Shown one piece after another: positions 41,703 to 49,894 of a stretch of DNA of 64,000 nt. The position numbers were made by a program, and so were the translations under genes. Location: NCBI RefSeq assembly GCF_900163665.1, contig NZ_FUIA01000027.1, positions 55,544 through 119,543 on the forward strand, given 5' to 3'. The notes beneath the pieces were generated by a model that had not been told where the DNA came from, did not search any database, and saw only the letters and a program-made list of their open reading frames with translations. Position 1 is the first letter of the stretch, and each line of letters starts with the position of its first letter. This DNA comes from Frigoribacterium sp. JB110. GTDB lineage: Bacteria; Actinomycetota; Actinomycetes; Actinomycetales; Microbacteriaceae.

Positions 41703-43432
41703 GGCCACCATTCGGCGGCGATCCGGCCGACCTGGGTCGGGGCGTACTGACGCGCTGGCTGCCGGTTCTATGGCAGGCGCCACCGGCTCCCCCCCGGATG
41801 GGGCCGTTCGAGATCACGCCGAGTATCACGCCGCGGACATTTCTCCTGCGTGTCATCCTCTCGGTGAGACGGCTGTCTCTCCCGGCGTCCGTGCTGGCGG
41901 TCCTCTGGCAAGTGGGTGAGGCCCTAGTGCCGATGATCATGGGTGTCGCGATCGACCGAGCACTCGACACCAGCGACTCAGCACAGCTCGCCCTCTGGTT
42001 GGTCGTGTTGGGGCTGAACTTCCTGATGTTGTCACTCACTTACCGGTTCTCCGCTCAGCTTGTCGCCCGTGCCACGGAACACGTGCAGCACGCGCTGCGC
42101 GCGACCCTGTCCCGCGCAGCGCTGCATCCGCGGGGAGGCCAGGCGAGCCAGCCCGATGGCAGCGTGGTATCTACGATGACCAACGATGTCACCCGCGTTG
42201 CCGCGGTGAGGCTGACGGTGTATCCGGTCGGGCAGCTGGCCGGGATCGTGTTCATCGCCGTGTCGCTGTTGCTCATTCACTGGCCGCTCGGTGTTGCGGT
42301 CCTGGTCGGCGCACCGGTCGCCGTGTGGCTGATGGTCATCCTCAGCGGCCGGCTCGCACGCGATACCCGCGTGTATCAGACGCTCCTGGCCGAGACGGTC
42401 GGGCGCGCGACCGATCTGGTGACCGGATACCGGGTGATCAAGGGCGTGCGTGCCGAGGCCGAGGCCACTCGCCGGTACCGGGATGCCAGCCAGAAGACCC
42501 TCGCCGGAGTCCGACGCAACATGCGGCTTCTAGGCAGGTTCATCGCGGGCAGTAACACCGTCAGCGGAGTGTTCGTCGCGGGAGTCGCGGTTTTCGCGGG
42601 ATGGTTCGCCATCACCGGACAGCTCAGCGTGGGCGGGCTCATCGCCGCCGTCGGGCTCGCCCAGGCGCTGCTGCCGCCGATGCGAATGCTCACCACGAAC
42701 GCAGTACCCGCGTGGGCCGGCGCGATCGCATCCAGCAGCCGCATCCTGGACATGCTCAAGGACGCGACCGCCGGCGTCCCCCAGCAGGAACCAACGAAAC
42801 GGATACCTGCGACGGTCCCCGCCGTAGAGCTCTCCGCCTCCTCGCACCGTCCCGTACAGGTCGAGCCCGGCGAATTGATCGGGCTGAGGGCGGATGACCG
42901 TACCGCCGCAGACATCACCGGCGCCCTGCTGGACCCCCGCGCACCCGGCGATGTGCAGGTGTACGTCGATGGTCTCCTGAGCGCGGGACTAGATCCGGAG
43001 ACGTATCGTTCCCGCGTCGTGGTGTCACCCCACCACGCGGCCCTGTTCAGCGGCACGATCGCCGACAATTTCGACATGACGGGCGCGCCGTCAGCGGCGC
43101 GCTACGCGGCGATGCGGGCGGCCGCGTGCGACGACTTCATCGTCGAGGCCGGTGGTACGCAGGAACAGGTGGGCGAGATGGGCAACCGATTCTCCGGCGG
43201 TCAGCGTCAGCGGCTCGCGCTCGCACGAGCGCTGGCGACTGACGCACCGGTGCTGGTGCTGCACGACCCCACCACAGCGGTGGACTCCGTCACCGAGGCG
43301 GTCATCGCGTCCCGACTCCGGGAGACGCGCCGAGGCCGATCCACGATCCTCATCGCCTCCTCCCCCGCCCTCTTGAGCGTCTGCGATCGCGTCGTCGACA
43401 TGCGCGGCTCAGACGAAGGGTCCGGGCAATGA
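41699..43432 (+). CDS. ABC exporter half-transporter with degenerate Walker motifs (heterodimer subunit 1)
   Basis: A 577-residue type IV exporter subunit: six hydrophobic segments within residues of about 50-325, then a nucleotide-binding domain. The signature FSGGQRQRLALARAL is intact, but the Walker A region reads LIGLRADDRTAADI (no GxxGxGKS) and Walker B reads VLVLHDPTTAVD, with His for the Mg-binding Asp and Asp for the catalytic Glu. It overlaps the ATPase gene upstream and subunit 2 downstream by 4 bp each. It supplies the good signature for the active ATP site formed with subunit 2. Likely roles are secretion of the siderophore or, as in IrtAB/YbtPQ systems, import; the context does not decide. 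Confidence 0.88.
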   Translation: MRPPFGGDPADLGRGVLTRWLPVLWQAPPAPPRMGPFEITPSITPRTFLLRVILSVRRLSLPASVLAVLWQVGEALVPMIMGVAIDRALDTSDSAQLALWLVVLGLNFLMLSLTYRFSAQLVARATEHVQHALRATLSRAALHPRGGQASQPDGSVVSTMTNDVTRVAAVRLTVYPVGQLAGIVFIAVSLLLIHWPLGVAVLVGAPVAVWLMVILSGRLARDTRVYQTLLAETVGRATDLVTGYRVIKGVRAEAEATRRYRDASQKTLAGVRRNMRLLGRFIAGSNTVSGVFVAGVAVFAGWFAITGQLSVGGLIAAVGLAQALLPPMRMLTTNAVPAWAGAIASSSRILDMLKDATAGVPQQEPTKRIPATVPAVELSASSHRPVQVEPGELIGLRADDRTAADITGALLDPRAPGDVQVYVDGLLSAGLDPETYRSRVVVSPHHAALFSGTIADNFDMTGAPSAARYAAMRAAACDDFIVEAGGTQEQVGEMGNRFSGGQRQRLALARALATDAPVLVLHDPTTAVDSVTEAVIASRLRETRRGRSTILIASSPALLSVCDRVVDMRGSDEGSGQ

Positions 43433-45234
43433 CCAACCCGGCAGGCACCACCGGCAGTGCGCTCCCCATCGCCGGCGGTGCGCGCACCTGGCGGGAAGTG
43501 TGGCGCATCAGCCGTGGCCACCGCTTGAAACTCCTCGCCGTCGCGGTTCTGGGCGTTGCAAGCGCTGCCGTCGGACTCGTGACGCCTGCGGTGATCGGCG
43601 ACTTCGTAGACCGCGTGCAGGACGGCACAGCCGGGCTGAGCACCCTCGCGTGGGCGACTGTCGTGATGATTGCCGCCGCGCTCGCCGGCGCGGCGGGGAC
43701 CGCGGCCACCATCGTCCTCGCCGGCTACAGCTACCATGCCATGCTCGCCGAGCTGCGCGAACTGCTCGTCGAGCGGGCGATGACGCTCCCGCAAAGCGTC
43801 GTGGAGCGCGCCGGGACGGGAGACCTCGTATCCCGCTCCAGCGACGACGTCGCCCAGATCGCCGATGCCGCACCTCAGGTCATCCCGGTGTTCACCACGA
43901 CCGGGTTCACCGTTGCGGTCACGTTGGTCGGCATGACCATCCTGGACTGGTGGTACGGCCTCGCGCTCCTCGTCGTGCTGCCCGTCTACATCGTCACCGT
44001 GCGCTGGTACCTGCGCACCGCACCGCGCATCTACCGCGCTGAGCGCGCCGCCATGAGCGTCAGAGCACAACAGCTCCTGGAGTCTCAGCGCGGCTACGCC
44101 ACCGTGCTCGGCTTCGGTTTGAGCGAACACCGCCACCGGCGGGTGCTCCAGGCGTCCTGGAGGGTCGTGACCCACACACTGCGCGCCCAGACCGTGCAGA
44201 ACATGTTCTTCGGCCGGCTCAACGTCGCCGAGTATCTCGGCATGGCGGCGATCCTGCTGACCGGCTTCGTGCTCATCGGCAACGGACAGTCCACGGTCGG
44301 CGCCGCCACCACGGCGATGCTGCTGTTCCTGCGCCTGTTCGGCCCAATCAATCAGCTCCTGTTCGTCGTCGACGTCCTCCAGTCCGTGCTCGCCTCCCTG
44401 AATCGTATGATCGGCGTCATCGCCATCCCCGCTCCGACATCACCGGGAGTTACGGTTCACGGAACGGTCGAGAACACAACGGCAGTGACGGGGGGTGCCG
44501 ATGTCGAAGGCGCTGCCGACCCGCTCGGCTCGACATCGCCTTCGGTCCTCCTCGACGGGGTCGCGTTCAGATACGAGGGGGGCCGTCTCGCGCTCGACGG
44601 GATCGAGCTCACAATCCTGACCGGCGAACGTGTCGCGGTGGTCGGCGCGTCCGGCGCCGGAAAGACCACCCTGGCCAGCGTCATCGCCGGCATCCACGAA
44701 CCGGACGCGGGAAGCGTGACCAGGCCCCACCGCACCGCGCTCATCACGCAGGAAGTGCACGTGTTCGCCGGAACGCTGCGCGAAAACCTCACCCTGGGGG
44801 CTCCCCAGGTCACCGATGAAGAGACACACGCCGCGCTCGACGCCACCGGCATGGCGAGCATGGTCGAGGCGATGCAACACGGCTTGGACACGGTCGTCGG
44901 GACGACGGGGCATTTGCTCACTGCAGCGCAAGCGCAGCAGCTCGCACTCGCCCGCGTGATGCTCGTCGACCCCGAGCTAGCGATCTTCGACGAGGCCACC
45001 GCCGAAGCCGGCTCCACGCACGCCGAGATGCTCGACCACGCCGCCGATGCCGCACTCCGCGGACGCACCGGACTCGTCATCGCGCACCGCCTGTCCCAGG
45101 CGGCGTCCTGCGACAGAATCCTCGTCATGGATCATGGCCGGATCATCGAGGATGGAACGCACTCCGCCCTCGTGGCAGCGGGTGGTGTCTACGCGCGCCT
45201 GTGGGCCGCGTGGGAGAGCACCCCCGGCCGTTGA
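43429..45234 (+). CDS. ABC exporter half-transporter with intact Walker motifs (heterodimer subunit 2)
   Basis: A 601-residue exporter subunit. The transmembrane domain covers about residues 30-325. Walker A VGASGAGKTTLAS and Walker B LAIFDEATAEAG are intact and VIAHRLSQA is the H-loop, but the signature reads LTAAQAQQLALAR instead of LSGGQ. This complements subunit 1: one consensus ATP site (Walker A/B from here, signature from subunit 1) and one degenerate site, as in TAP-like and TM287/288-type heterodimers. The start overlaps subunit 1 by 4 bp. It is the last gene of the transcript starting at 40806; the DtxR-type gene follows after 187 bp. Confidence 0.9.
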   Translation: MTNPAGTTGSALPIAGGARTWREVWRISRGHRLKLLAVAVLGVASAAVGLVTPAVIGDFVDRVQDGTAGLSTLAWATVVMIAAALAGAAGTAATIVLAGYSYHAMLAELRELLVERAMTLPQSVVERAGTGDLVSRSSDDVAQIADAAPQVIPVFTTTGFTVAVTLVGMTILDWWYGLALLVVLPVYIVTVRWYLRTAPRIYRAERAAMSVRAQQLLESQRGYATVLGFGLSEHRHRRVLQASWRVVTHTLRAQTVQNMFFGRLNVAEYLGMAAILLTGFVLIGNGQSTVGAATTAMLLFLRLFGPINQLLFVVDVLQSVLASLNRMIGVIAIPAPTSPGVTVHGTVENTTAVTGGADVEGAADPLGSTSPSVLLDGVAFRYEGGRLALDGIELTILTGERVAVVGASGAGKTTLASVIAGIHEPDAGSVTRPHRTALITQEVHVFAGTLRENLTLGAPQVTDEETHAALDATGMASMVEAMQHGLDTVVGTTGHLLTAAQAQQLALARVMLVDPELAIFDEATAEAGSTHAEMLDHAADAALRGRTGLVIAHRLSQAASCDRILVMDHGRIIEDGTHSALVAAGGVYARLWAAWESTPGR

Positions 45235-45421
45235 GACGAGCAACCCGATCGTCGATGCGGGTCCGGCTCCGCCGCCCACGCCAACGAATATGCCTATCGC
45301 TTCCCGGGGTATGGTGTCAAGGAGTTTGCGCGGGGACCTCGGCTATTCTCAGCGTTGTAACCTGACGTAATATCTTCCTCGCGCAAGGGCGCGCGAGATT
45401 ATTTCCGTGCGCAAGGAATCA

Positions 45422-46114
45422 ATGTCTGATCTGATCAACCCGACCGAAATGTATCTCAAAGCGATCCTTGAGATGCAGGAGGCCGATGTGCCCAAGCGTC
45501 GAGCGCGCATCGCGGAGCGCTTGCAACAGTCCGGTCCGACGGTGACCAAGACAGTGCTTCGAATGGAACGGGCTGGTCTCGTTTCCTTCTCCGAGGAGAG
45601 CAAGAAGCTCGAGTTCACGCCTCGCGGATTCCAGACCGCTGCGACAGTGATGAGGAAACACCGGCTCGCCGAGTGCTTCCTCGAGCGCGTGGTCGGGTTG
45701 GACTGGACGCTTTTACACGACGAGGCATGCCGGTGGGAGCACGTGATGAGCGACGACGTCACCAACCGTCTCGATGCCCTGATGGGCCACCCATCGCGTA
45801 CCCCATACGGGAACCCGATTCCTCCTGTGGACCCAGATGAGTGGGACCCCCTTGCCGACAGTCCAGAGGTCTCGAACCTAGTGCGCTTCCTGCACGATTT
45901 CGGTTCTGAATGCGAGGCGCGTATCGAGTGGATCGGCGAGACCGTGCAGGCGTTCCCTTCGCTTCTCGAGCAGCTCAAGGACGCCGGTGCGATGCCGGGT
46001 GCACGGGTGGTGTTCTCGCTACACGGTCCGTCGGTGTTGCTGCATCGGGCAGACGTCGGGGTCGTGCTGGAGTTGCAGCACGGCACGGCAGCGGACTTGT
46101 TCGTGCGACCGTAA
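45422..46114 (+). CDS. DtxR/IdeR-family metal-dependent transcriptional repressor
   Basis: A 230-residue regulator, the usual IdeR length. ATG 45422 is chosen over GTG 45407 because AAGGAA precedes it and Met10 then matches the DtxR metal ligand. The N-terminal winged helix shows RARIAERLQQSGPTVTKTVLRMERAGLV. Metal-site residues are visible as Met10, His80, Glu84, His99, Cys103, Glu106 and His107 (EACRWEHVM), and the C-terminal SH3-like domain is present. Loaded with Fe2+ it should bind the six iron boxes in this window. It has its own promoter region (45235-45421), in which I see no convincing iron box. It is either a local regulator of the cluster or the genome's main iron repressor. Confidence 0.92.
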   Translation: MSDLINPTEMYLKAILEMQEADVPKRRARIAERLQQSGPTVTKTVLRMERAGLVSFSEESKKLEFTPRGFQTAATVMRKHRLAECFLERVVGLDWTLLHDEACRWEHVMSDDVTNRLDALMGHPSRTPYGNPIPPVDPDEWDPLADSPEVSNLVRFLHDFGSECEARIEWIGETVQAFPSLLEQLKDAGAMPGARVVFSLHGPSVLLHRADVGVVLELQHGTAADLFVRP

Positions 46115-46155
46115 CCTCGTCGCATCTGCATGCTGCAGCCGTGAGTCGGCGGTTG

Positions 46156-46557
46156 CTACGTCGCCGCGGTCCCGGGGTGCGACGTCGCTGGGCCTCGCCG
46201 CAGCAGTGCACGAGCGTTGCGCCGTAGCTGCGCTGCCTGTTGCAGCACGTCCTCCGCGTGCACGGCGATCAGTGCATCCGCTTCGTCGCGGCGATCCCCG
46301 CGAGCGAGTTCGCCAACATGGATCATCTGTGCGGTGGACATGCCGGTAGCGCGCAGCAGCATGACGGTATCAACCCAGTCCAGGTCGGCCTTGTCGTAGC
46401 GGCGGTGGCCGCCGCTCGTCCGGCGTGCGGGCGGGAGGATGCCCTGCTGTTCGTACAGACGTAAGGTCGCGACCGTCACGCCGTATCTGGCCGCGGTGTG
46501 CGCGATCCGCTTCCCGTGCTTCTCGCCGCCCCGCTCATCCGATACAGTCGAACTCAT
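46156..46557 (-). CDS. MerR-family transcriptional regulator
   Basis: A 133-residue protein starting at ATG 46557 (GTG 46563 is an alternative). The N-terminal MerR winged helix reads IAHTAARYGVTVATLRLYEQQGILPPARRTSGGHRRYDKADL, followed by a helical linker and a short arginine-rich tail, with no recognizable effector domain or cysteine cluster. The short length fits HspR- or SoxR-like minimal members. A perfect 12-bp inverted repeat lies 7 bp upstream of the start and is the likely autoregulatory operator. No divergent target gene is evident. It marks the transition between the siderophore locus and the mobile region. Confidence 0.85.
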   Translation of the reverse strand: MSSTVSDERGGEKHGKRIAHTAARYGVTVATLRLYEQQGILPPARRTSGGHRRYDKADLDWVDTVMLLRATGMSTAQMIHVGELARGDRRDEADALIAVHAEDVLQQAAQLRRNARALLRRGPATSHPGTAAT

Positions 46558-46564
46558 AAACACA

Positions 46565-46592
46565 AGTCTAAACCTCGTATGAGGTTTAGACT
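46565..46592. promoter_or_regulatory. Perfect 12-bp inverted repeat, probable MerR operator
   Basis: AGTCTAAACCTC, GTAT, GAGGTTTAGACT: two perfectly complementary 12-bp arms with a 4-bp spacer directly upstream of the MerR gene. MerR proteins bind such dyads within their own promoters. The following 46593-46899 (307 bp) holds no gene I can support. Confidence 0.6.
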
Positions 46593-46899
46593 CCTCGATG
46601 CAAGAAGTGTGGGAGACCAGGATCGGCTCTGCCGGCGGTGGAATCGGACCTCTGGTGGGACTCGGATCGGGCCGTCTGGATCGGTGCGGCGGCCGGGTGA
46701 CCTGCGGGGCCTGTTGGAGGCTGCTCCGGTGCCGTCTGAGGGTAATGCTCCACGGTGAGTGACAGGCTCGGGGCGGTGCTCGAGGACTTGGGCATGATTC
46801 TCGCCCGGTCGGGCGGCAGCTACGATCGTGGGCGTCGTCTCCCGTGAGGTCGCCCGCCTGCGCCGCGCTCGGGGCAGCCCCGGCGGTGGCGTGCGCGGG

Positions 46900-47703
46900 T
46901 CAGAGTGCGGGGCCGTGCTCGGTGGTGTTGCCCTGGTCGTAGGGGCGGCGCGTCGGGGTGGCGCGTTGCTCGGCAGCGTGCTCGGGGGGTTGCGGGCTGA
47001 CGGGTTGCGTGCGCGGGGTGCCGGGTTGCGGGACGGTGCGCATGCGTTGCCGGAAGAGCGCTGCACGGTCGCTGTCCTGCAACGGGTGGGTGATGTCGTG
47101 CAGGATGCGTTGCAGCGCGTCAGGGTCGAGACGGAATGCGTCGATGGTGGCGTCAACGAGTTGCGTTGCGGGAACCTGGGTCCAGTCGATGCGATATCCG
47201 GCGTGCTCGGCGACTTGTTGCATGAACAGGCGGCTGGTGCGTCCGTTGCCCTCGAGGTGCGGATGTATCATCAGCAACCCGGTGAAGGTCGACGTGAGGG
47301 TCTCGAGGAACTCGGCGCGCGGCTGGGTGCGGAAGCGGGCGGGGTCGCCGAGATTGTTCAGCACAATGTCGAGGAGCCGGTCGATGTCTTCGGGGTCAGC
47401 GAACTGGCTGTCGCCTTTCAGAGTCGTGACGACCCTTGGGGATCCGGACCATTCGTACACATCGCGGAAAAGCCAGCGATGCAGAGCGTGGTAGTGGTCC
47501 GCGTCGAAGGTGCGGGCGACGTGCTCGGGATGGGCGATGAGTTCGGCGGCGCGGATCGTGGTGAGTTGTCGTTCGAGGCGAGCGAGCTCGTCGGGGTCGT
47601 GGATCTCCCGGCCGTCGGTAACGGTCTGGTGCAGGATGTTGCGGAGGCACTCTTCGTACTGGTCGGGCCACCAGTAGTCGCCCCAGTTCTGGAACATGGT
47701 CAC
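46900..47703 (-). CDS. Fic-domain toxin (AMPylator)
   Basis: A 267-residue Fic protein. The catalytic motif HPHLEGNGRTSR lies at residues 147-158 (consensus HPFxxGNGRxxR, His147 catalytic; the usual Phe is His). The flap region near residues 88-100 (SPRVVTTLKGDSQF) and the N-terminal YEECLRNILHQ also fit the family. Fic enzymes transfer AMP to target proteins, often DNA gyrase or topoisomerase IV in toxin-antitoxin pairs. About 60 C-terminal residues are Pro/Thr-rich and low in complexity. It starts at GTG 47703 (ATG 47697 possible), 15 bp after the VbhA-like gene. Similar pairs occur on conjugative elements, which fits the genes further right. Confidence 0.9.
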   Translation of the reverse strand: MTMFQNWGDYWWPDQYEECLRNILHQTVTDGREIHDPDELARLERQLTTIRAAELIAHPEHVARTFDADHYHALHRWLFRDVYEWSGSPRVVTTLKGDSQFADPEDIDRLLDIVLNNLGDPARFRTQPRAEFLETLTSTFTGLLMIHPHLEGNGRTSRLFMQQVAEHAGYRIDWTQVPATQLVDATIDAFRLDPDALQRILHDITHPLQDSDRAALFRQRMRTVPQPGTPRTQPVSPQPPEHAAEQRATPTRRPYDQGNTTEHGPAL

Positions 47704-47718
47704 AGCGGGCAGACGTGC

Positions 47719-47913
47719 TCAGCGCGTGGTGGCGGTGTCCTGCTGCATGAGCGCGAACGCGATGCGGGCGTCGATCTCGCCGCGGGCGACGCGTTCGAGG
47801 ACGGCCATCTCGGCGTCGGTGACGTGCTGGCCTTCGACAGCCCAGGAGGCGCGGATGTTCTCCAGCTCGTGCCGCTGTGTCGCGGTGAGCGGTGTGCGCG
47901 TCGTAGCTGTCAT
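47719..47913 (-). CDS. VbhA-like antitoxin of the Fic toxin
   Basis: A small 64-residue protein directly upstream of the Fic gene. It contains SWAVEG, fitting the antitoxin inhibitory motif (S/T)xxxE(G/N) of class I Fic systems, followed by DAEMAVLERVARGEIDARIAFALM, typical of the VbhA antitoxin domain. The Glu of the motif would reach into the Fic active site and block productive ATP binding. The order antitoxin then toxin, 15 bp apart, is that of VbhA-VbhT. Confidence 0.85.
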   Translation of the reverse strand: MTATTRTPLTATQRHELENIRASWAVEGQHVTDAEMAVLERVARGEIDARIAFALMQQDTATTR

Positions 47914-47984
47914 GGTGGGCTCCTCGTGGTTCCTATTCTATCGCTCGTTACTGACACCAGGAAGGTGCCCGGCGTGCGGGCGCG

Positions 47985-48440
47985 TCACTCCCCCGCCGGT
48001 GCCGTGGTGATCGTGGCACCCGTGGTGATGAGATCGAGCACGCCCACTCCGGTCTCCAGGAGCGCATCGACGTCACCGGGTGAGTCCCACCTGGGACAGT
48101 CGTTCGTATCGGGGAGGGTGCACGCAGGGAGCGTGTCGGTGGCGATGATGCGGCCGTCGCGGATCCAGGCGATGTCGATGGGGAACCGCATCCCCGCCAT
48201 CCAGACACGTCGGGGGCCTGCCGGGTCGAAAGTGAACAGCATCCCGGCGCCTGCGGGGAGACTGTCGCGTCCTCCGAGGCCGGTGCGCTGCTCCTCCATG
48301 GTGCGGGCGTGCTCGACCGTCAGGGTGAGGTCGGTCCCGATCATGACGCGCAGCGGTGCCGGTTCGGGCGCGGGCGTGCAGCCAATGAGCGTCAAGACGA
48401 GGGCCATGAGTGTTGCGGCGATGCGTGGCGTGTGCGTCAT
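47985..48440 (-). CDS. DUF192-family lipoprotein
   Basis: A 151-residue protein with a signal segment and lipobox LIGC (about residue 21), so probably exported and lipid-anchored. The rest follows DUF192: TMEEQRTGLGGRDSLPAGAGMLFTF, RRVWMAGMRFPIDIAWIRDGRII and PACTLPD. DUF192 has no settled function; such genes are often found on conjugative elements of actinobacteria. A GGAGC ribosome site precedes ATG 48440. It starts the row of small minus-strand genes of the mobile region. Confidence 0.85.
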   Translation of the reverse strand: MTHTPRIAATLMALVLTLIGCTPAPEPAPLRVMIGTDLTLTVEHARTMEEQRTGLGGRDSLPAGAGMLFTFDPAGPRRVWMAGMRFPIDIAWIRDGRIIATDTLPACTLPDTNDCPRWDSPGDVDALLETGVGVLDLITTGATITTAPAGE

Positions 48441-48473
48441 GGCTGATGCTCCATTGGATGCGTGCTCGTGGTT

Positions 48474-48839
48474 CTACTCGGTGACGGGGTGTTCGACCCA
48501 CTGTTTGGTGCCCGCGCAGGTCAGACGCCCCTGTTGGTAGGTGCTCGCCCGGCCCCAGTAGTCGTCGTGCTCGCCTTCTTCCTCTACGCGCACCTTGTGC
48601 GGGGCGAACAGTCGCGACAGGATGCGGGCGAGGGGGTGGATGCCGTCGATCTGGTATGTGTGGGCGTAGGCGGCGAGCCGGATCTCCCCGTTCTGACCGT
48701 CCGCTTCCGCCCAGACGCGGACCTCTGCGTCGGGGATCTCGAACGCTTCGGCGAGGCGAGTGAGGATCTCGCGGGCGCGAGTAGTCTCGGCTGCGGTCTC
48801 GGGGATGTGGTCGATGGTGACGGTGGTGTCCATGGGCAT
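48474..48839 (-). CDS. Small hypothetical protein of the mobile region
   Basis: A 121-residue acidic protein (MPMDTTVTIDHIPET...) without signal peptide or membrane segment. It has a plausible AAGGGA site 10 nt before ATG 48839 and good actinobacterial codon bias. It contains GEIRLAAYAHTYQIDGIHPLARILSRLF and ends WVEHPVTE. I do not recognize a domain. It belongs to a series of small collinear genes (48.4-54.2 kb) with short gaps and near-identical ribosome sites, suggesting one operon or tightly packed accessory cargo. Confidence 0.7.
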   Translation of the reverse strand: MPMDTTVTIDHIPETAAETTRAREILTRLAEAFEIPDAEVRVWAEADGQNGEIRLAAYAHTYQIDGIHPLARILSRLFAPHKVRVEEEGEHDDYWGRASTYQQGRLTCAGTKQWVEHPVTE

Positions 48840-48881
48840 GGCAGGGGTGTCCCTTCGTGGCCGGTTGCGGATGGTCAGGGG

Positions 48882-49214
48882 CTATCGGGCGGCGGGTGAG
48901 TTGAAGCGGCGGGCCTGTTCGGTGATCCATGCGGCGGCGGGGTCGGAGTGGATGGTGTGCTCGGATATGACGTTTTCGCAGCCGCCGTCGACGTCGAACC
49001 ACCATTCGAGGTTCCCGTTGTCCGGGTCCGGGTCAACGCCTGCCGTGTCGGGCGGGTCATCTGTGCCTCCTCTGCGTCCGAGGTCGATGTGCAGCGCCCA
49101 GGTGCCGCCCATGTCGGCGTCGAGTTCGACGGGGAAGGGGAGAAGGGCGGCGACCTGTCTGGTGCGCTCGTCGACGAGGGCGATGTTCGCCTTGTAGTGG
49201 TCGGTGGTGTCCAT
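48882..49214 (-). CDS. Small acidic hypothetical protein
   Basis: A 110-residue protein starting MDTTDHYKANIALVDERTRQ. ATG 49214 is chosen because GAAGGAG lies at the right distance; the longer open frame reaching 49739 is a shadow of the next gene. It is acidic and rich in Trp and Asp (NGNLEWWFDVDGGCENVISEHTIHSDPAAAWI). No known domain is recognized. It is collinear with its neighbours in the small-gene row. Confidence 0.7.
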   Translation of the reverse strand: MDTTDHYKANIALVDERTRQVAALLPFPVELDADMGGTWALHIDLGRRGGTDDPPDTAGVDPDPDNGNLEWWFDVDGGCENVISEHTIHSDPAAAWITEQARRFNSPAAR

Positions 49215-49243
49215 TGCAGGTTCTCCTTCGTGTTCGGGTGGGG

Positions 49244-49894
49244 TTACGCGCCGGTGGGGTGGGTGGCGGTGTGGGAGAGGTCGAAGCCGTTCCAGGGGCT
49301 GCGGCCGGGGACGTGGCGGGTGCCATAGCGCGAACGCTCGGTGATGACGGGTGCACCGGGGAGTTGCCACTCGGCCGGGTAGTGTTCTTCGATCCAGGCC
49401 CGGTACTTCTTGGAGGGCCGGTTCTGGTCGTCGGTCTTCGCGATCTTCGCGGGGATGACCGGCAGAGTGCGCCAGCCCGGCCAGGCGTGGTCGTGCCAGG
49501 CTTCGACGACGCCTGTCTCGGTGCCGTCGTGGTGCCAGGTGCAGGGGTGGCAGATGCCGCGGGTGAGGCTCCCGCCGACGCAGGCGCAGTTCTCGCGATA
49601 GTGGTCGCAGCGGAGGTCGACGTCGAAGATGCGCAGTTCGTGGCCTGCGGTGGCGGTGTTCGCGTGCGCGGTGGTGATGCCGGGGTGCCACATGTGGGAG
49701 CGTTGCAGGCATCCGAAGTTGCCGTGCTCGAACACCCACCGCTCGAATGCGGCCTCCAGGTCGTCGGGCGAGTGGTAAGCGGTGGTGAAGTGCAGGGGCG
49801 CGCCGTCCCAGGCGGCGGCGTTCTGTACGTCGAGTTCGTGGATCATCTCGTCCAGGTCGAAGGCGAGTTGTCCGTTCGAGGTGGGGCGGCTCAT
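49244..49894 (-). CDS. Cysteine-rich hypothetical protein (DUF6349-like)
   Basis: A 216-residue protein. It starts MSRPTSNGQLAFDLDEMIHELDVQNAAAWDGAPLHF and contains a Cys/His cluster CDHYRENCACVGGSLTRGICHPCTWHH (about residues 97-123) that looks like a structural metal site. RYGTRHVPGRSPWNGFDLSHTATH ends the protein. Such proteins are known to me only as uncharacterized cargo of actinobacterial mobile elements. The start overlaps the stop of the upstream gene (ATGA). Confidence 0.75.
   Translation of the reverse strand: MSRPTSNGQLAFDLDEMIHELDVQNAAAWDGAPLHFTTAYHSPDDLEAAFERWVFEHGNFGCLQRSHMWHPGITTAHANTATAGHELRIFDVDLRCDHYRENCACVGGSLTRGICHPCTWHHDGTETGVVEAWHDHAWPGWRTLPVIPAKIAKTDDQNRPSKKYRAWIEEHYPAEWQLPGAPVITERSRYGTRHVPGRSPWNGFDLSHTATHPTGA

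Noticed and set aside
45235..45421. Iron box in front of the DtxR-type gene
   Set aside because: The stretch GTAACCTGACGTAA has only partial similarity to the box; too weak to claim autoregulation.
46593..46899. Possible small gene or attachment site between MerR and Fic
   Set aside because: No conserved frame, no tRNA 3' end and no direct repeat that I can match elsewhere in the window.
46554..47156. 200-codon minus-strand frame overlapping the Fic gene end
   Set aside because: Low-complexity Pro/Thr/Arg product and a shadow of the Fic gene; no conserved motif.
49215..49739. Upstream extension of the small acidic gene to 285 codons
   Set aside because: His/Arg-rich shadow of the Cys-rich gene at 49244-49894; a good ribosome site supports ATG 49214.
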